Of a stretch of DNA of 64,000 nucleotides, positions 26,120 through 36,051 are shown one piece after another. Within the stretch, counting starts at the first letter, position 1; every line of letters begins with the position of its first letter. The position numbers and the translations under genes are program-made. The stretch comes from CAYVIB01 sp964451365 (GTDB taxonomy: Bacteria > Pseudomonadota > Gammaproteobacteria > Pseudomonadales > Cellvibrionaceae). The stretch covers positions 62,001 to 126,000 of the forward strand of contig CAYVIB010000005.1 in NCBI GenBank assembly GCA_964451365.1, in the 5' to 3' direction. The notes beneath the pieces are model-generated. The model was not told the origin of the DNA. It saw only the letters and a program-made list of their open reading frames with translations, and ran no database searches.

Positions 26120-27648
26120 GTGTGGCAGGTGATACTGAAATCAAAAACGCGGTGCGGCTGGGAGAGTTGCTTCCCGGTCATCGCCTGCCCGAAGCGTTGA
26201 CGAATATTGAAGTGTCGTCGATTAAGCTCGATAGTCGCCTGGTGGAGCCGGGCGATCTTTTTATCGCTGTTAAAGGGTCGGCAACCGACGGAAGAAAATT
26301 CATTGATAGCGCGGTAAAAAAAGGCGCGGCGGCTGTGCTGGCGGAAGCGGAACAACTCGCCGTCGGCGCGATGGAAGACGTACCTGTTATTGATGTGCCG
26401 GGACTAGCGGAAGAAGTAAGCTCTATCGCCGCAAGACTCTATCGCCATCCTTCGCGGAAGATGAAGGTGATTGGCGTTACGGGAACAAACGGCAAAAGTA
26501 CTTGCGTATCGCTAATCGCTCAAATAGTCGATCTTCTGGGAGTGAAATCCGGAATTGTCGGTACCCTGGGTTATGGATTGGTTGACGGTGAACAATGCGA
26601 TACCGGAATGACGACACCCGACGCTGTCAGTTGCCAGCGGATATTGAATGACCTGTTGCAACAAGGCGCGGGTCTGGTTGCCATGGAAGTATCGTCCCAT
26701 GGCATTGAGCAGCATCGCGTCGAAGGAATCGAATTCCATGTTGCCGCATTCACCAACTTAACGCGGGATCATCTGGATTATCACGAAAGTTTTGATGCAT
26801 ACGGCGCGGCCAAGGCCAGACTATTCTCCTGGCCCAAGTTATCCGGCTGTGTTGTTAACGTGGATGATAACTTTGGTCGAAACATCGCATTAACCGGTAG
26901 TTCGCCTGTGTATACCGTCTCCATTAATAGTGCTTCTGCCGGTGTCTATGCCGGAAATTATAAATTAAGCAGTGATGGCCTTGAAGCTGACATCGTAACG
27001 CCCTGGGGCGAGGCAAACATCAGCTGCGGACTGGCGGGTGAGTTCAACTTAACCAACCTGCTGATCGCTATCGCCTGCGTTTGCGGCGCGGGTTTTGAGT
27101 TCGAGCGTGTGTGCAGAGCGGTTTCGCAACTGCGGGCAGTGGAAGGACGGATGCAACGTGTTTTGGTCTCCGGTGAAAATTCGAAGCAGCCGGTAGATGT
27201 GTTTATTGACTACGCTCATACGCCCGACGCTCTCGACCGCGCTTTGCAGGCACTGAAACCGTCCGTTGCCAATAAGCTGTGGGTGGTCTTTGGCTGCGGC
27301 GGCGACCGCGACAAAGGTAAACGACCGGCGATGGGATCAATTGCGGAAAAACATGCGGACATAATTGTGATTACTTCGGACAATCCGCGTTCGGAAGATC
27401 CTGTTGACATTATTGAGGATATCGAAGCGGGCGTTACCGGGGAGAATGTTATTTCGGTGGTCTCCCGCCAGGAAGCAATCGAATATGCCGTAAACGGCGC
27501 CGATGCCGGGGACTGCGTTTTGATTGCTGGCAAGGGGCACGAAAAATACCAGATTATTGGAAATGAAAGAATCTTCTTTGATGATTACTTGGTAGCCAAA
27601 ACCGCGCTGGAACAGAAATACAAAGGTGCTCCGGGGGCGGCCTTATGA
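26116..27648 (+). CDS. murE: UDP-N-acetylmuramoyl-L-alanyl-D-glutamate--2,6-diaminopimelate ligase
   Basis: 510 residues. ATP site GVTGTNGKST (about 118-127). The meso-diaminopimelate specificity motif DNPR appears in TSDNPRSEDP. Domains in order are the UDP-binding N-terminus (SIKLDSRLVEPGDLFIAVKG), central ATPase (SSHGIEQHRV, NLTRDHLDYH) and C-terminal domain. MurE adds the third residue of the stem peptide in the cytoplasm. The DNPR motif indicates mDAP-type wall, as expected of a Gram-negative organism. It overlaps both neighbours by four bases (ATGA junctions). Confidence 0.97.
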   Translation: MSVAGDTEIKNAVRLGELLPGHRLPEALTNIEVSSIKLDSRLVEPGDLFIAVKGSATDGRKFIDSAVKKGAAAVLAEAEQLAVGAMEDVPVIDVPGLAEEVSSIAARLYRHPSRKMKVIGVTGTNGKSTCVSLIAQIVDLLGVKSGIVGTLGYGLVDGEQCDTGMTTPDAVSCQRILNDLLQQGAGLVAMEVSSHGIEQHRVEGIEFHVAAFTNLTRDHLDYHESFDAYGAAKARLFSWPKLSGCVVNVDDNFGRNIALTGSSPVYTVSINSASAGVYAGNYKLSSDGLEADIVTPWGEANISCGLAGEFNLTNLLIAIACVCGAGFEFERVCRAVSQLRAVEGRMQRVLVSGENSKQPVDVFIDYAHTPDALDRALQALKPSVANKLWVVFGCGGDRDKGKRPAMGSIAEKHADIIVITSDNPRSEDPVDIIEDIEAGVTGENVISVVSRQEAIEYAVNGADAGDCVLIAGKGHEKYQIIGNERIFFDDYLVAKTALEQKYKGAPGAAL

Positions 27649-29018
27649 AATTGGCCGAACTTGTATCCCCCGCTACGGGAAGATTACACGGTTCCGACTG
27701 CGAGTTTGAGTCACTCAGCACGGACACCCGCACCCTGCAAAAAGGCGATCTTTTCGTTGCACTGAAAGGGCCGAACTTCGATGGTCATAAATTTGTTCCC
27801 GTGGCAATAGAAAACGGCGCCTGTGGATTGGTGGTTGAAAAGGAAGTGCCCGGGTTATCAATACCGCAACTAATTGTCGCGGATACGACGCGTGCTCTTG
27901 GCATTATTGGGCGCGAAAACCGCAAACAATTTAATGGCAAAGTGGTTGCCATCACCGGTAGTTGTGGCAAAACCACGGTGAAAGGCATGTTGGCATCTAT
28001 TTGCAGTGAATCAGCCGCCACCGTGGCTACGCGAGGCAATCTGAATAACCATATTGGAGTGCCGTTGACACTGATGCAGTTGAATAACAGGTATCAATAC
28101 GCGGTTGTCGAGGCCGGCACAAGTGGAAGGGGTGAGATAGAGTATCTGACCAAAATAATCCAGCCGAATGTTGCGGTGGTAAATAACGTTTTTCCTGTTC
28201 ATGTGGAAGGTATTGGGGGTGTCGATGCGATCGCCGAGGAAAAAGGCAATATCTACTCCCATGCGAAAAGCGACGCCGTGGCGATTATTGGTTTTGAAAG
28301 CCCTTATGCGGATTTATTCACCCGGCTTGCCGATAAAAAACAGAAGATCTATTTCGGTCGTTCGTCCCGACGTACCGCGCCGGACGGTTCGGCCACTTAT
28401 GTAATGGCCGATAATATTGAGTTGGATGCGGAACGAAAAACCGCCCGCTTTCAATTAAGTGTGACTGAAAATATGGTGCCGGTGAATTTGCAGGTTCCGG
28501 GCGAGCACAATGTGTCCAACGCGCTGGCCGCGGCTGCATGTGCCGTTGCTCTGGGTATCGATGTTAAAACCATTCGCCAGGGCCTGGAAAGTTTCACCGG
28601 TGTGGCGGGACGTATGCAGGTTAAGCAGGGCGTATTCGGCGCGAAGATAGTCGACGACACTTATAACGCAAGTCCCGGTTCAATGCGCGTGGCGATTGAC
28701 TACCTGAAACAGTTTCCGGACACCGCGCTGGCATTGGGCGATATGGGCGAACTGGGAAGCACGGCAAGCAATGAACATTTCGGCGTGGGCGAATATGCAC
28801 GCGAGGCGGGCATCGGGCAACTTTACGCTACCGGCAAATACGCGGCGGATATAGTAAAAGGCTTTGGTTCCGGCGGAATTCAGTGCGGCAGCCAGGATGA
28901 ATTGGTGGAAAAACTGAAAGGCCGGCTAACAAACAATACGATCGTCCTGGTTAAAGGCTCCCACAGTACACATATGGAAAATGTTGTGGCAGCGCTGACT
29001 GAAAACGGGGTGCAATAA
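27645..29018 (+). CDS. murF: UDP-N-acetylmuramoyl-tripeptide--D-alanyl-D-alanine ligase
   Basis: 457 residues. ATP-binding motif AITGSCGKTTVKGML (about 104-118). NLNNHIGVPLTLMQL and VVEAGTSGRGEIEYLT are typical MurF blocks, as is DDTYNASPGSMRVAIDYL. It adds D-Ala-D-Ala (made by Ddl, also here) to the UDP-MurNAc-tripeptide. The G[TS]NGKT loop reads GSCGKT, with a Cys rather than Asn, as in some relatives. It is joined to murE by a four-base overlap and is two bases before mraY. Confidence 0.97.
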   Translation: MKLAELVSPATGRLHGSDCEFESLSTDTRTLQKGDLFVALKGPNFDGHKFVPVAIENGACGLVVEKEVPGLSIPQLIVADTTRALGIIGRENRKQFNGKVVAITGSCGKTTVKGMLASICSESAATVATRGNLNNHIGVPLTLMQLNNRYQYAVVEAGTSGRGEIEYLTKIIQPNVAVVNNVFPVHVEGIGGVDAIAEEKGNIYSHAKSDAVAIIGFESPYADLFTRLADKKQKIYFGRSSRRTAPDGSATYVMADNIELDAERKTARFQLSVTENMVPVNLQVPGEHNVSNALAAAACAVALGIDVKTIRQGLESFTGVAGRMQVKQGVFGAKIVDDTYNASPGSMRVAIDYLKQFPDTALALGDMGELGSTASNEHFGVGEYAREAGIGQLYATGKYAADIVKGFGSGGIQCGSQDELVEKLKGRLTNNTIVLVKGSHSTHMENVVAALTENGVQ

Positions 29019-29020
29019 CA

Positions 29021-30103
29021 ATGTTGCTGTGGATCGCCGAATACCTGCAACAGCATGTGAGCGGTTTTGCCGTTTTCCAGTACCTGACCTTGCGGGGAAT
29101 TCTGGGTGCATTGACAGCGTTGGGAATTTCCCTGGTGATGGGACCGTGGGTGATCAGGAAATTGAATGAATTGCAGATTGGCCAGGCGATTCGCGATGAC
29201 GGGCCGGAAAGCCATTTGAGTAAATCCGGTACTCCCACCATGGGCGGTGCGCTGATTTTGTTTGCCATTATTACCGCGACCTTGCTTTGGTCGGATTTGT
29301 CGAATCAATATGTATTGTTTGTTTTGTTCGTTACATTTGCGTTCGGGCTTATCGGCTGGGTGGACGATTACCGAAAAGTGGTGGCGAAAAATTCCAGGGG
29401 CCTGCCCGCAAGGTGGAAATATTTTTGGCAGTCGATTGCCGGCTTGATTGTGGCATACGGGTTATTTGTGACGGCAAAAACACCGGCGGAAACATCGCTG
29501 TATGTTCCGTTTTTCAAAAACGTCATGCTGCCTTTGGGCACGTTCTACATTGTGTTGACTTACTTTATGGTGGTGGGATTCAGTAACGCCGTTAATCTTA
29601 CCGATGGCCTGGACGGGTTGGCCATTATGCCCACCGTCATGATTGGCGCCGCGCTGGGAATTATTTCCTACCTCGTGGGTAATGCCAATTTTTCCGGATA
29701 CCTGCAGATTCCATATGTGGCCGGTAGCGGCGAGCTGGTGGTGTATTGCGGTGCGCTGGGAGGAGCCGGGCTGGGATTTTTGTGGTTTAACACCTATCCG
29801 GCCCAGGTATTTATGGGCGATGTGGGAGCGCTGGCATTGGGTGCCGCGTTGGGCGTGATATCCGTCATTGTCCGCCACGAAATCGTCTTTTTTATTATGT
29901 CGGGCATTTTTGTGATGGAAACCGTGTCGGTCATTCTGCAGGTAATGTCCTTCAAATTGACCGGCCGGCGGATATTCCGGATGGCGCCGATTCACCATCA
30001 TTTTGAACTGAAAGGCTGGCCCGAACCGCGGGTCATCGTCCGTTTCTGGATTATCACCGTGGTGCTGGTCCTGTTCGGTCTGGCAACACTCAAACTCAGG
30101 TAA
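29021..30103 (+). CDS. mraY: Phospho-N-acetylmuramoyl-pentapeptide transferase
   Basis: 360 residues and about ten TM helices. Signature loops are present: GTPTMGGALILF (near 72-83), WVDDYRKV with the catalytic Asp pair, NLTDGLDGLA, and MAPIHHHFELKGWPE near the C-terminus. MraY transfers phospho-MurNAc-pentapeptide to undecaprenyl phosphate, making lipid I in the inner membrane. Full length, normal position between murF and murD. Confidence 0.98.
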   Translation: MLLWIAEYLQQHVSGFAVFQYLTLRGILGALTALGISLVMGPWVIRKLNELQIGQAIRDDGPESHLSKSGTPTMGGALILFAIITATLLWSDLSNQYVLFVLFVTFAFGLIGWVDDYRKVVAKNSRGLPARWKYFWQSIAGLIVAYGLFVTAKTPAETSLYVPFFKNVMLPLGTFYIVLTYFMVVGFSNAVNLTDGLDGLAIMPTVMIGAALGIISYLVGNANFSGYLQIPYVAGSGELVVYCGALGGAGLGFLWFNTYPAQVFMGDVGALALGAALGVISVIVRHEIVFFIMSGIFVMETVSVILQVMSFKLTGRRIFRMAPIHHHFELKGWPEPRVIVRFWIITVVLVLFGLATLKLR

Positions 30104-30106
30104 CGC

Positions 30107-31459
30107 ATGCAACAGTTGATTGCAACTAACAAAAAAACCGTTGTGGTGGGGCTGGGCCTTACCGGGCTTTCGGTTGCGCGCTATCTGTCGGGTAAAAACC
30201 GGCTTTTCAGTGTTATGGACAGCCGTGTCAATCCCCCGGGCCTGGATGAATTGACTCGTCTATATCCGGAGGTGAAAGTCATTACCGGCCGGTTCGATAA
30301 AGATGTTCTCTGCCAGGCGGATGAAATTATATTGAGCCCCGGCATCGCGAGAGAACAACCGGAAATTCAGATGGCTATCGCCGAGGGTGTCAGCGTAATA
30401 GGCGATGTGGAGCTGTTCCTGCGCGAAGTGAAAGTGCCGGTGGTTGGAATTACCGGTTCCAACGGTAAAACCACCGTCACGACCCTGGTTGGCATGGTGG
30501 CCGAGCGAGCCGGATTAAAAACCGGAGTGGGGGGAAACATTGGTACACCCGCTCTGGATCTGCTTGAGATGGATGCGGAGTTATACGTACTCGAACTTTC
30601 CAGTTTTCAGCTGGAAAGTATCAGCTCGCCCAACCTGGCGGTGGCGTGCGTGCTTAATCTGTCCGAAGACCATATGGATCGTTACGCTTCGCTTTGGCAG
30701 TACTGCCAGGCAAAGCAAAAAATTTTCTGGGGCGCAAAAAACGTTGTCTACAACCTGGATGATAAATTAACAATTCCCCCGATCGTCAACGGGGTGGCGC
30801 GCTACGGTTTTTCACTTGCGAAACCGGTGGAGGAAAACGAACAACATTATTATTACGATGCCTCAAACAAAGGTCTACACACTGGCAACGAGGTGCCAAT
30901 AAATGCGGAGGTCTTGAAAATCAAAGGCCTTCACAACGTCGCCAACGTGCTCGCCGTGTTCGCGATATGCGACGCGGCTGGAATTGATCGCAATGTCACA
31001 GCTTCGGTTGTCGCGGATTTCGGTGGCATAAAACACCGCTGCCAGTGGATAGGCGAAAAGAACGGAGTCACGTTTATCAACGATTCCAAAGCCACCAATG
31101 TCGGCGCAAGTTGTGCTGCCATCATCGGTTTGAAAGATGAGTACCAGGCTATTCATTTGATTGCGGGTGGAGACGGTAAGGGAGCGGATTTTTCCACCTT
31201 TGGCCAGCTGATAAATGCCCATGTGCCGGTGTTGATTTTGTTGGGCCGTGACGCGGACAAAATTGCCGGCGTTGTATCGAACAACGTCACGGTAAAAAAA
31301 GTACCTGGTATGAAAGAGGCGGTTTTCGCGGCGGCGGATGCCTGCCCTGCTGGAGGATTGGTGCTGTTGTCTCCTGCCTGCGCAAGCCTGGATATGTATA
31401 AAAATTACGAAGAACGCGGACAGCAATTTATCGATGCCGCCATGGAATTATGCGCATGA
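30107..31459 (+). CDS. murD: UDP-N-acetylmuramoylalanine--D-glutamate ligase
   Basis: 450 residues. N-terminal Rossmann-like GLGLTGLSVARYL, ATP loop GITGSNGKTTVTTLVG (about 113-128), ELSSFQLES, NLSEDHMDRY, and FINDSKATNVGA with ACASLDMYKNYEERG at the C-terminus. It adds D-Glu to UDP-MurNAc-L-Ala. Three bases separate it from mraY; its TGA forms an ATGA overlap with the preferred ftsW start. Confidence 0.97.
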   Translation: MQQLIATNKKTVVVGLGLTGLSVARYLSGKNRLFSVMDSRVNPPGLDELTRLYPEVKVITGRFDKDVLCQADEIILSPGIAREQPEIQMAIAEGVSVIGDVELFLREVKVPVVGITGSNGKTTVTTLVGMVAERAGLKTGVGGNIGTPALDLLEMDAELYVLELSSFQLESISSPNLAVACVLNLSEDHMDRYASLWQYCQAKQKIFWGAKNVVYNLDDKLTIPPIVNGVARYGFSLAKPVEENEQHYYYDASNKGLHTGNEVPINAEVLKIKGLHNVANVLAVFAICDAAGIDRNVTASVVADFGGIKHRCQWIGEKNGVTFINDSKATNVGASCAAIIGLKDEYQAIHLIAGGDGKGADFSTFGQLINAHVPVLILLGRDADKIAGVVSNNVTVKKVPGMKEAVFAAADACPAGGLVLLSPACASLDMYKNYEERGQQFIDAAMELCA

Positions 31460-32598
31460 GCACGATCGCCGGTTCATCAATAAAATTCAGTCGCTTCCGG
31501 ACACTGGATGTCGGATTGCTGTTGGCGGTGTTAACCCTGATGAGTCTGGGGCTGGTGATGGTGGCTTCAAGTTCACTGGATTTTGCCGGGGAACGATTTT
31601 CCGATCCGTGGCTGTTTGTCAAAAAGCAAGGCATTTTCCTGCTGCTGGGTTGCCTGGGTGGGTTTATCGTCTCGAACATACCGATGTCGGTCTGGAGTCG
31701 TTATGCGGGACTGTTTTTGATTCTGGGATTATTTTTATTGGCGCTGGTATTGATTCCCGGTATAGGAAAAGAGGTTAACGGCAGTCGCCGCTGGCTTTCC
31801 CTGGGGTCCGTTTCCATGCAGGCATCGGAAATAGCGAAGTTCTGTCTGATTATTTACTTCGCCAGCTACCTGGCGAGACGACACGAGGAACTGAGAACGC
31901 GCTGGTCCGGCTTTTTTAAAATGGTTTTGATCATCGGCCTGGTGGTGCTGTTGTTGCTATTGGAACCGGACTTTGGCAGTTCGGTTGTTATCGCGGCAAC
32001 GGTGGGTGCGATGATGTTTGTCGCGGGCGTGCCCCTGTTCCGGTTTTTGATGCTGGCGGCGGTTGGTGTCGCCGGGCTCGCCTCCATGGCAGTTTTATCG
32101 CCGTATCGCTGGGAGAGACTGGTCGCCTTTATGGACCCGTGGTCGCGGCAGTTCGATAGTGGTTATCAACTCGTTCAATCGTTGATTGCGTTTGGCCGGG
32201 GAGAATGGTTTGGTCTGGGGTTGGGTAACAGTATTCAAAAACTGTTTTTCCTGCCCGAGGCGCACACGGATTTTGTATTTGCAATATTTGCGGAAGAGTT
32301 CGGCCTGGTTGGGGCCGTATTGCTGATTGTTCTGTACGGTTTTTTTATTTACAAAATTGTCGGTCTGGCCCGACTGGCCAGTGAAAAAGGGGAATTGTTC
32401 AGCAGCTACGTCGCCTTTGGTATCGCTATCATGCTGGCGCTGCAGGTGTTCATAAATATGGGCGTGGCGGCGGGATTGTTGCCGACCAAGGGTTTAACCT
32501 TACCGTTTTTAAGCTATGGCGGTAGTAGTTTGCTGATTACCTGTGCGTTGATTGCACTGGTTTTCAGAATTGATATGGAGTTAAAGGGTCATGGATAG
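31456..32598 (+). CDS. ftsW: Lipid II polymerase/division protein FtsW
   Basis: About 380 residues with ten TM helices. SEDS-family motifs are present: SRRWLSLG (about 100), QPDFG-like LEPDFGSSVV, SGYQLVQSLIAFGRGEWFGLGLGNS, PEAHTDFVFA and LPFLSYGGSSL. FtsW polymerizes glycan strands at the septum with FtsI. I start at the ATG at 31456, where it overlaps the murD stop as ATGA and GGAAT lies seven bases upstream; an ATG two codons earlier has no room for a ribosome binding site. The end overlaps murG by eight bases. Confidence 0.97.
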   Translation: MSTIAGSSIKFSRFRTLDVGLLLAVLTLMSLGLVMVASSSLDFAGERFSDPWLFVKKQGIFLLLGCLGGFIVSNIPMSVWSRYAGLFLILGLFLLALVLIPGIGKEVNGSRRWLSLGSVSMQASEIAKFCLIIYFASYLARRHEELRTRWSGFFKMVLIIGLVVLLLLLEPDFGSSVVIAATVGAMMFVAGVPLFRFLMLAAVGVAGLASMAVLSPYRWERLVAFMDPWSRQFDSGYQLVQSLIAFGRGEWFGLGLGNSIQKLFFLPEAHTDFVFAIFAEEFGLVGAVLLIVLYGFFIYKIVGLARLASEKGELFSSYVAFGIAIMLALQVFINMGVAAGLLPTKGLTLPFLSYGGSSLLITCALIALVFRIDMELKGHG

Positions 32599-33673
32599 CA
32601 CGGGGAAAAAGGTGTTGATCATGGCGGGTGGCACCGGGGGGCATGTCTTCCCGGGACTGGCGCTGGCGGATGTGCTTAAACAGCGCGGCTATCGGGTTGA
32701 ATGGTTGGGAACGAACGCCGGTATAGAGTCCACGCTGGTTCCCAACGCGGGGTACAAGTTGAATGTGATTAATGTATCGGGCGTAAGAGGTAAGGGTATC
32801 GTCGCAATATTAAAAGCGCCGATGCTGATTGTGCGCTCGGTACGGGAAGCCATCGAACAACTCAGGCAAATACAACCGCAACTGGTGGTGGGGATGGGCG
32901 GTTTTGCCGCCGGCCCCGGCGGTGTTGCGGCGCGCTACCTGAAAACGCCGCTGGTTATTCACGAGCAAAATGCGATCGCGGGAACAACCAACAAGATACT
33001 GGCGCGCCTGGCAACAAAAGTACTCACCGCGTTTCCCGGAGCATTGCGAAAAAGCGAATGCATCGGTAATCCGGTAAGAAATGAAATTGAATCGCTGCCG
33101 GAACCGGAACAACGCTTTAACAAAAGAGAAGACGGGCTGACCAGAATTCTGGTTTTGGGCGGCAGCCGAGGCGCCAGGACGATTAATATACTTGTGCCTG
33201 CCGCGCTGGCAAAAATCGATAAAAATATTCGCTATAAGGTATGGCATCAAACCGGGGAGAAACTTCTGGAAGAAACCCAAAGCGAATACCAGCGGTTTGG
33301 GATTGACGGCAAAGTTGTGCCGTTTATCGGGAATGTAAGTGAAGCACTCGCATGGGCGGATTTGGTGATTTGCCGGTCGGGCGCGTTAACGGTTTCGGAA
33401 TTGGCCGCGGCGGGAGTCGGGTCCATATTAATCCCCTTTCCGTTCGCTATCGATGACCACCAGACGGCCAACGCAAAATATTTAACTGACAGCGATGCAG
33501 CTTTGCTGCGGCAACAGAAAGAATTAAGTCCGGAAATTCTGGCGGTAATGCTCAACGAGTTACTGCCGGACCGAACGAGATTGTTAAAAATGGCGGTAAA
33601 TGCCAGAGCGAAAGCGATGCCCGGCGCGGCGCGGCGATTTGCCGATTTATGCGAGGAATTGATTAATGGCTAA
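32591..33673 (+). CDS. murG: UDP-N-acetylglucosamine--N-acetylmuramyl-(pentapeptide) transferase
   Basis: 360 residues in two Rossmann domains. The N-terminal GGTGGHVFPGLALA loop, GMGGFAAGPGGVAA, IHEQNAIAGTTN, LGGSRGARTIN and the UDP-GlcNAc site CRSGALTVSELAAAG are all present. MurG makes lipid II on the cytoplasmic face. It overlaps ftsW and murC by eight bases each. Confidence 0.98.
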   Translation: MDSTGKKVLIMAGGTGGHVFPGLALADVLKQRGYRVEWLGTNAGIESTLVPNAGYKLNVINVSGVRGKGIVAILKAPMLIVRSVREAIEQLRQIQPQLVVGMGGFAAGPGGVAARYLKTPLVIHEQNAIAGTTNKILARLATKVLTAFPGALRKSECIGNPVRNEIESLPEPEQRFNKREDGLTRILVLGGSRGARTINILVPAALAKIDKNIRYKVWHQTGEKLLEETQSEYQRFGIDGKVVPFIGNVSEALAWADLVICRSGALTVSELAAAGVGSILIPFPFAIDDHQTANAKYLTDSDAALLRQQKELSPEILAVMLNELLPDRTRLLKMAVNARAKAMPGAARRFADLCEELING

Positions 33674-35093
33674 TCCGGCGGATATTTATCATGTTCCGGA
33701 AATGCGCCGCATCAAACGCATTCATTTTGTCGGTATTGGCGGCGCGGGTATGAGCGGCATTGCCGAAGTGCTGGTAAACCAGGGCTATCAGATTTCCGGT
33801 TCCGATTTAAAGCAGACTGACGTTACTCGACGCTTGACGGAAATGGGCGCAAAAATATTTATCGGTCACCATGCCAGCAATATCGACAATGTTGATGTAG
33901 TGGTGAATTCGAGTGCGGTAACCGAGGCCAACCCCGAGCTGATCGAAGCACGCGAACGACGAATACCCGTGGTTCGCCGGGCGGAAATGCTGGGCGAACT
34001 GATGCGCTATCGTCACGGCATCGCAATTGCCGGAACACACGGCAAAACGACAACCACGAGTTTGATCGCTTCCATACTGGCGGAGAGCGGTAAGGATCCC
34101 ACATTTGTGATTGGCGGTTTGTTAAATAGCGCGGGGTGCAATGCGAGGTTGGGCGAGAGTCGGTACCTTGTGGCCGAAGCGGACGAAAGCGACGCGTCCT
34201 TTTTGCACTTGCAGCCGATGGTGGCGGTGGTGACCAATATCGACGCCGATCATATGGACACTTACGGCGGTGATTTCACGACCCTGAAACAGACGTTTAT
34301 CGATTTTCTGCACAACCTGCCTTTTTACGGTTTGGCGGTGGTATGTGGGGACGATCCGGTCATTAAGGAAATTATTCCGGCGGTATCGCGTGCAACTGTT
34401 ACCTACGGCTTCGAAGAAAACTGCGATTTCCGCGCATACGATGTGGAACAGCACGAGGCGACGTTGAAATTCAAGGTGCGCCGTCCGGATAACTCCAAGC
34501 CGTTGGAATTGTTTTTGAACATGCCGGGTCGCCACAACGTGTTGAATGCAACCGCGGCGGTTGCGGTTGCGAGTGATGAGGGAGTTGAGGACAGCGCGAT
34601 TCAGGAGGGCGTCCGCAAATTCTCCGGCGTTGGACGCCGCTTCCAGATTTACGGTGAGTTTTCAGTCGGCGAAGGCCAGGGCGTTATGCTGGTCGATGAC
34701 TATGGGCATCACCCGAGTGAAGTGGCGGCAACGATTTCAGCGGTAAGGGACGGTTGGCCGGATCGACGACTGGTCATGATTTACCAGCCGCATCGCTACA
34801 CCCGCACACGGGATTTGTATGAGGATTTTGTTGAAGTACTTTCATCGGTTGATCAGTTGGTCCTGTTGGAAGTTTATTCGGCCGGGGAAGATCCCATTCA
34901 GGGCGCGGACAGCCGCCACTTGAGTCGCAGTATTCGCACTCGAGGCGTCGTCGATCCGATTTTTGTCGAGGGCATCGAAGGTGTCCCGGCGGTGGTCAAG
35001 GATATCGTTAAACCCGGGGATATTGTTATCACACAGGGCGCGGGAAATATTGGCAATCTCGCGAAAGAACTGGCGAAAAGAAATTTACAGTAG
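33666..35093 (+). CDS. murC: UDP-N-acetylmuramate--L-alanine ligase
   Basis: 475 residues. Start region HFVGIGGAGMSGIAEVL, ATP loop GTHGKTTTTSLIAS (about 118-131), EADESDASFL, NIDADHMDTY, and DDYGHHPSEVAATI. MurC adds L-Ala to UDP-MurNAc, the first ligase step. GAGGAA nine bases before the ATG fits. It overlaps the murG end by eight bases; ddl follows after 13. Confidence 0.98.
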   Translation: MANPADIYHVPEMRRIKRIHFVGIGGAGMSGIAEVLVNQGYQISGSDLKQTDVTRRLTEMGAKIFIGHHASNIDNVDVVVNSSAVTEANPELIEARERRIPVVRRAEMLGELMRYRHGIAIAGTHGKTTTTSLIASILAESGKDPTFVIGGLLNSAGCNARLGESRYLVAEADESDASFLHLQPMVAVVTNIDADHMDTYGGDFTTLKQTFIDFLHNLPFYGLAVVCGDDPVIKEIIPAVSRATVTYGFEENCDFRAYDVEQHEATLKFKVRRPDNSKPLELFLNMPGRHNVLNATAAVAVASDEGVEDSAIQEGVRKFSGVGRRFQIYGEFSVGEGQGVMLVDDYGHHPSEVAATISAVRDGWPDRRLVMIYQPHRYTRTRDLYEDFVEVLSSVDQLVLLEVYSAGEDPIQGADSRHLSRSIRTRGVVDPIFVEGIEGVPAVVKDIVKPGDIVITQGAGNIGNLAKELAKRNLQ

Positions 35094-35106
35094 TTAAAGA
35101 TTAAGT

Positions 35107-36051
35107 ATGCAAGAGCAGTATCAAAAAAAATTTACCGGTGACGCAACGGTGTTTGGTAACACAGTTGTGCTCTACGGCGGTCTTTCCGCGGAACGGGAGA
35201 TTTCCCTGCAAAGCGGACAGGCTGTATTGCAAGGTTTACAACACAAGGGCGTCAAGGTGACAGGGATTGATGTTGCAGAAAATGCGGTGGAACAAATAGT
35301 TCAACAGCGACCGGAGCGGGTTTTTATTGCCTTGCATGGTCCCGGTGGCGAGGATGGAAAAATTCAGGCGGTCCTGGATTGGCTGAAGATTCCCTACACC
35401 GGCAGCAAACATTCCGCTTCCGCCCTGGCGATGGATAAATTGCGAACCAAGCAGGTATGGAACAGTGTTGAACTGCCGACCCCGCGTCACTTATGCGTAA
35501 CCGAAAACAGTGATTGGCAAAAGGTAATTCACACGCTCGGCGGGGAGGTTTTCATCAAACCGGCACACGAGGGATCAAGTCTGGGAATGAGCTCGGCGGC
35601 TTCCGCGGTGGAGCTGAAACAGGCCTACGAAAAAGCCCGGCAATACGACAGCAGCGTGCTGGTTGAGCAAAGAATTAAAGGACCTGAGTACACGGTGGCG
35701 ATTTTGAATGGTGTTGCACTGCCACCCATTATGCTTCGTACGGACCACACATTCTATGACTACGATGCAAAATACAGATCCGATACCACTGAATATATTT
35801 GCCCCTGCGGCCTGGAAGAACAGAAGGAGCGGGCGTTAAAGCAACTTGCACTGGATGCATTCGATGCGATCGGCTGCTCCGGCTGGGGCCGTGTGGATGT
35901 GATGGCGGACGCGGCGGGAAATTTTTACTTGCTCGAAGTTAACACTGTGCCCGGTATGACCAGCCACAGTCTGGTACCGATGGCGGCCAAACAGGCGGGT
36001 CTTGGTTTTGACGATCTGGTTGTTGAAATTCTAACGCAGGCAAATTATTGA
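35107..36051 (+). CDS. ddl: D-alanine--D-alanine ligase
   Basis: 314 residues, an ATP-grasp enzyme. GGLSAEREISLQSG at the N-terminus, ALHGPGGEDGKIQ, YTGSKHSASALAMDK, KPAHEGSSLGMS and the C-terminal LLEVNTVPGMTSHSLVP are the family markers. It joins two D-Ala for MurF. Position between murC and ftsQ corresponds to the DdlB type. The stop overlaps the ftsQ start (TGATG). Confidence 0.97.
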   Translation: MQEQYQKKFTGDATVFGNTVVLYGGLSAEREISLQSGQAVLQGLQHKGVKVTGIDVAENAVEQIVQQRPERVFIALHGPGGEDGKIQAVLDWLKIPYTGSKHSASALAMDKLRTKQVWNSVELPTPRHLCVTENSDWQKVIHTLGGEVFIKPAHEGSSLGMSSAASAVELKQAYEKARQYDSSVLVEQRIKGPEYTVAILNGVALPPIMLRTDHTFYDYDAKYRSDTTEYICPCGLEEQKERALKQLALDAFDAIGCSGWGRVDVMADAAGNFYLLEVNTVPGMTSHSLVPMAAKQAGLGFDDLVVEILTQANY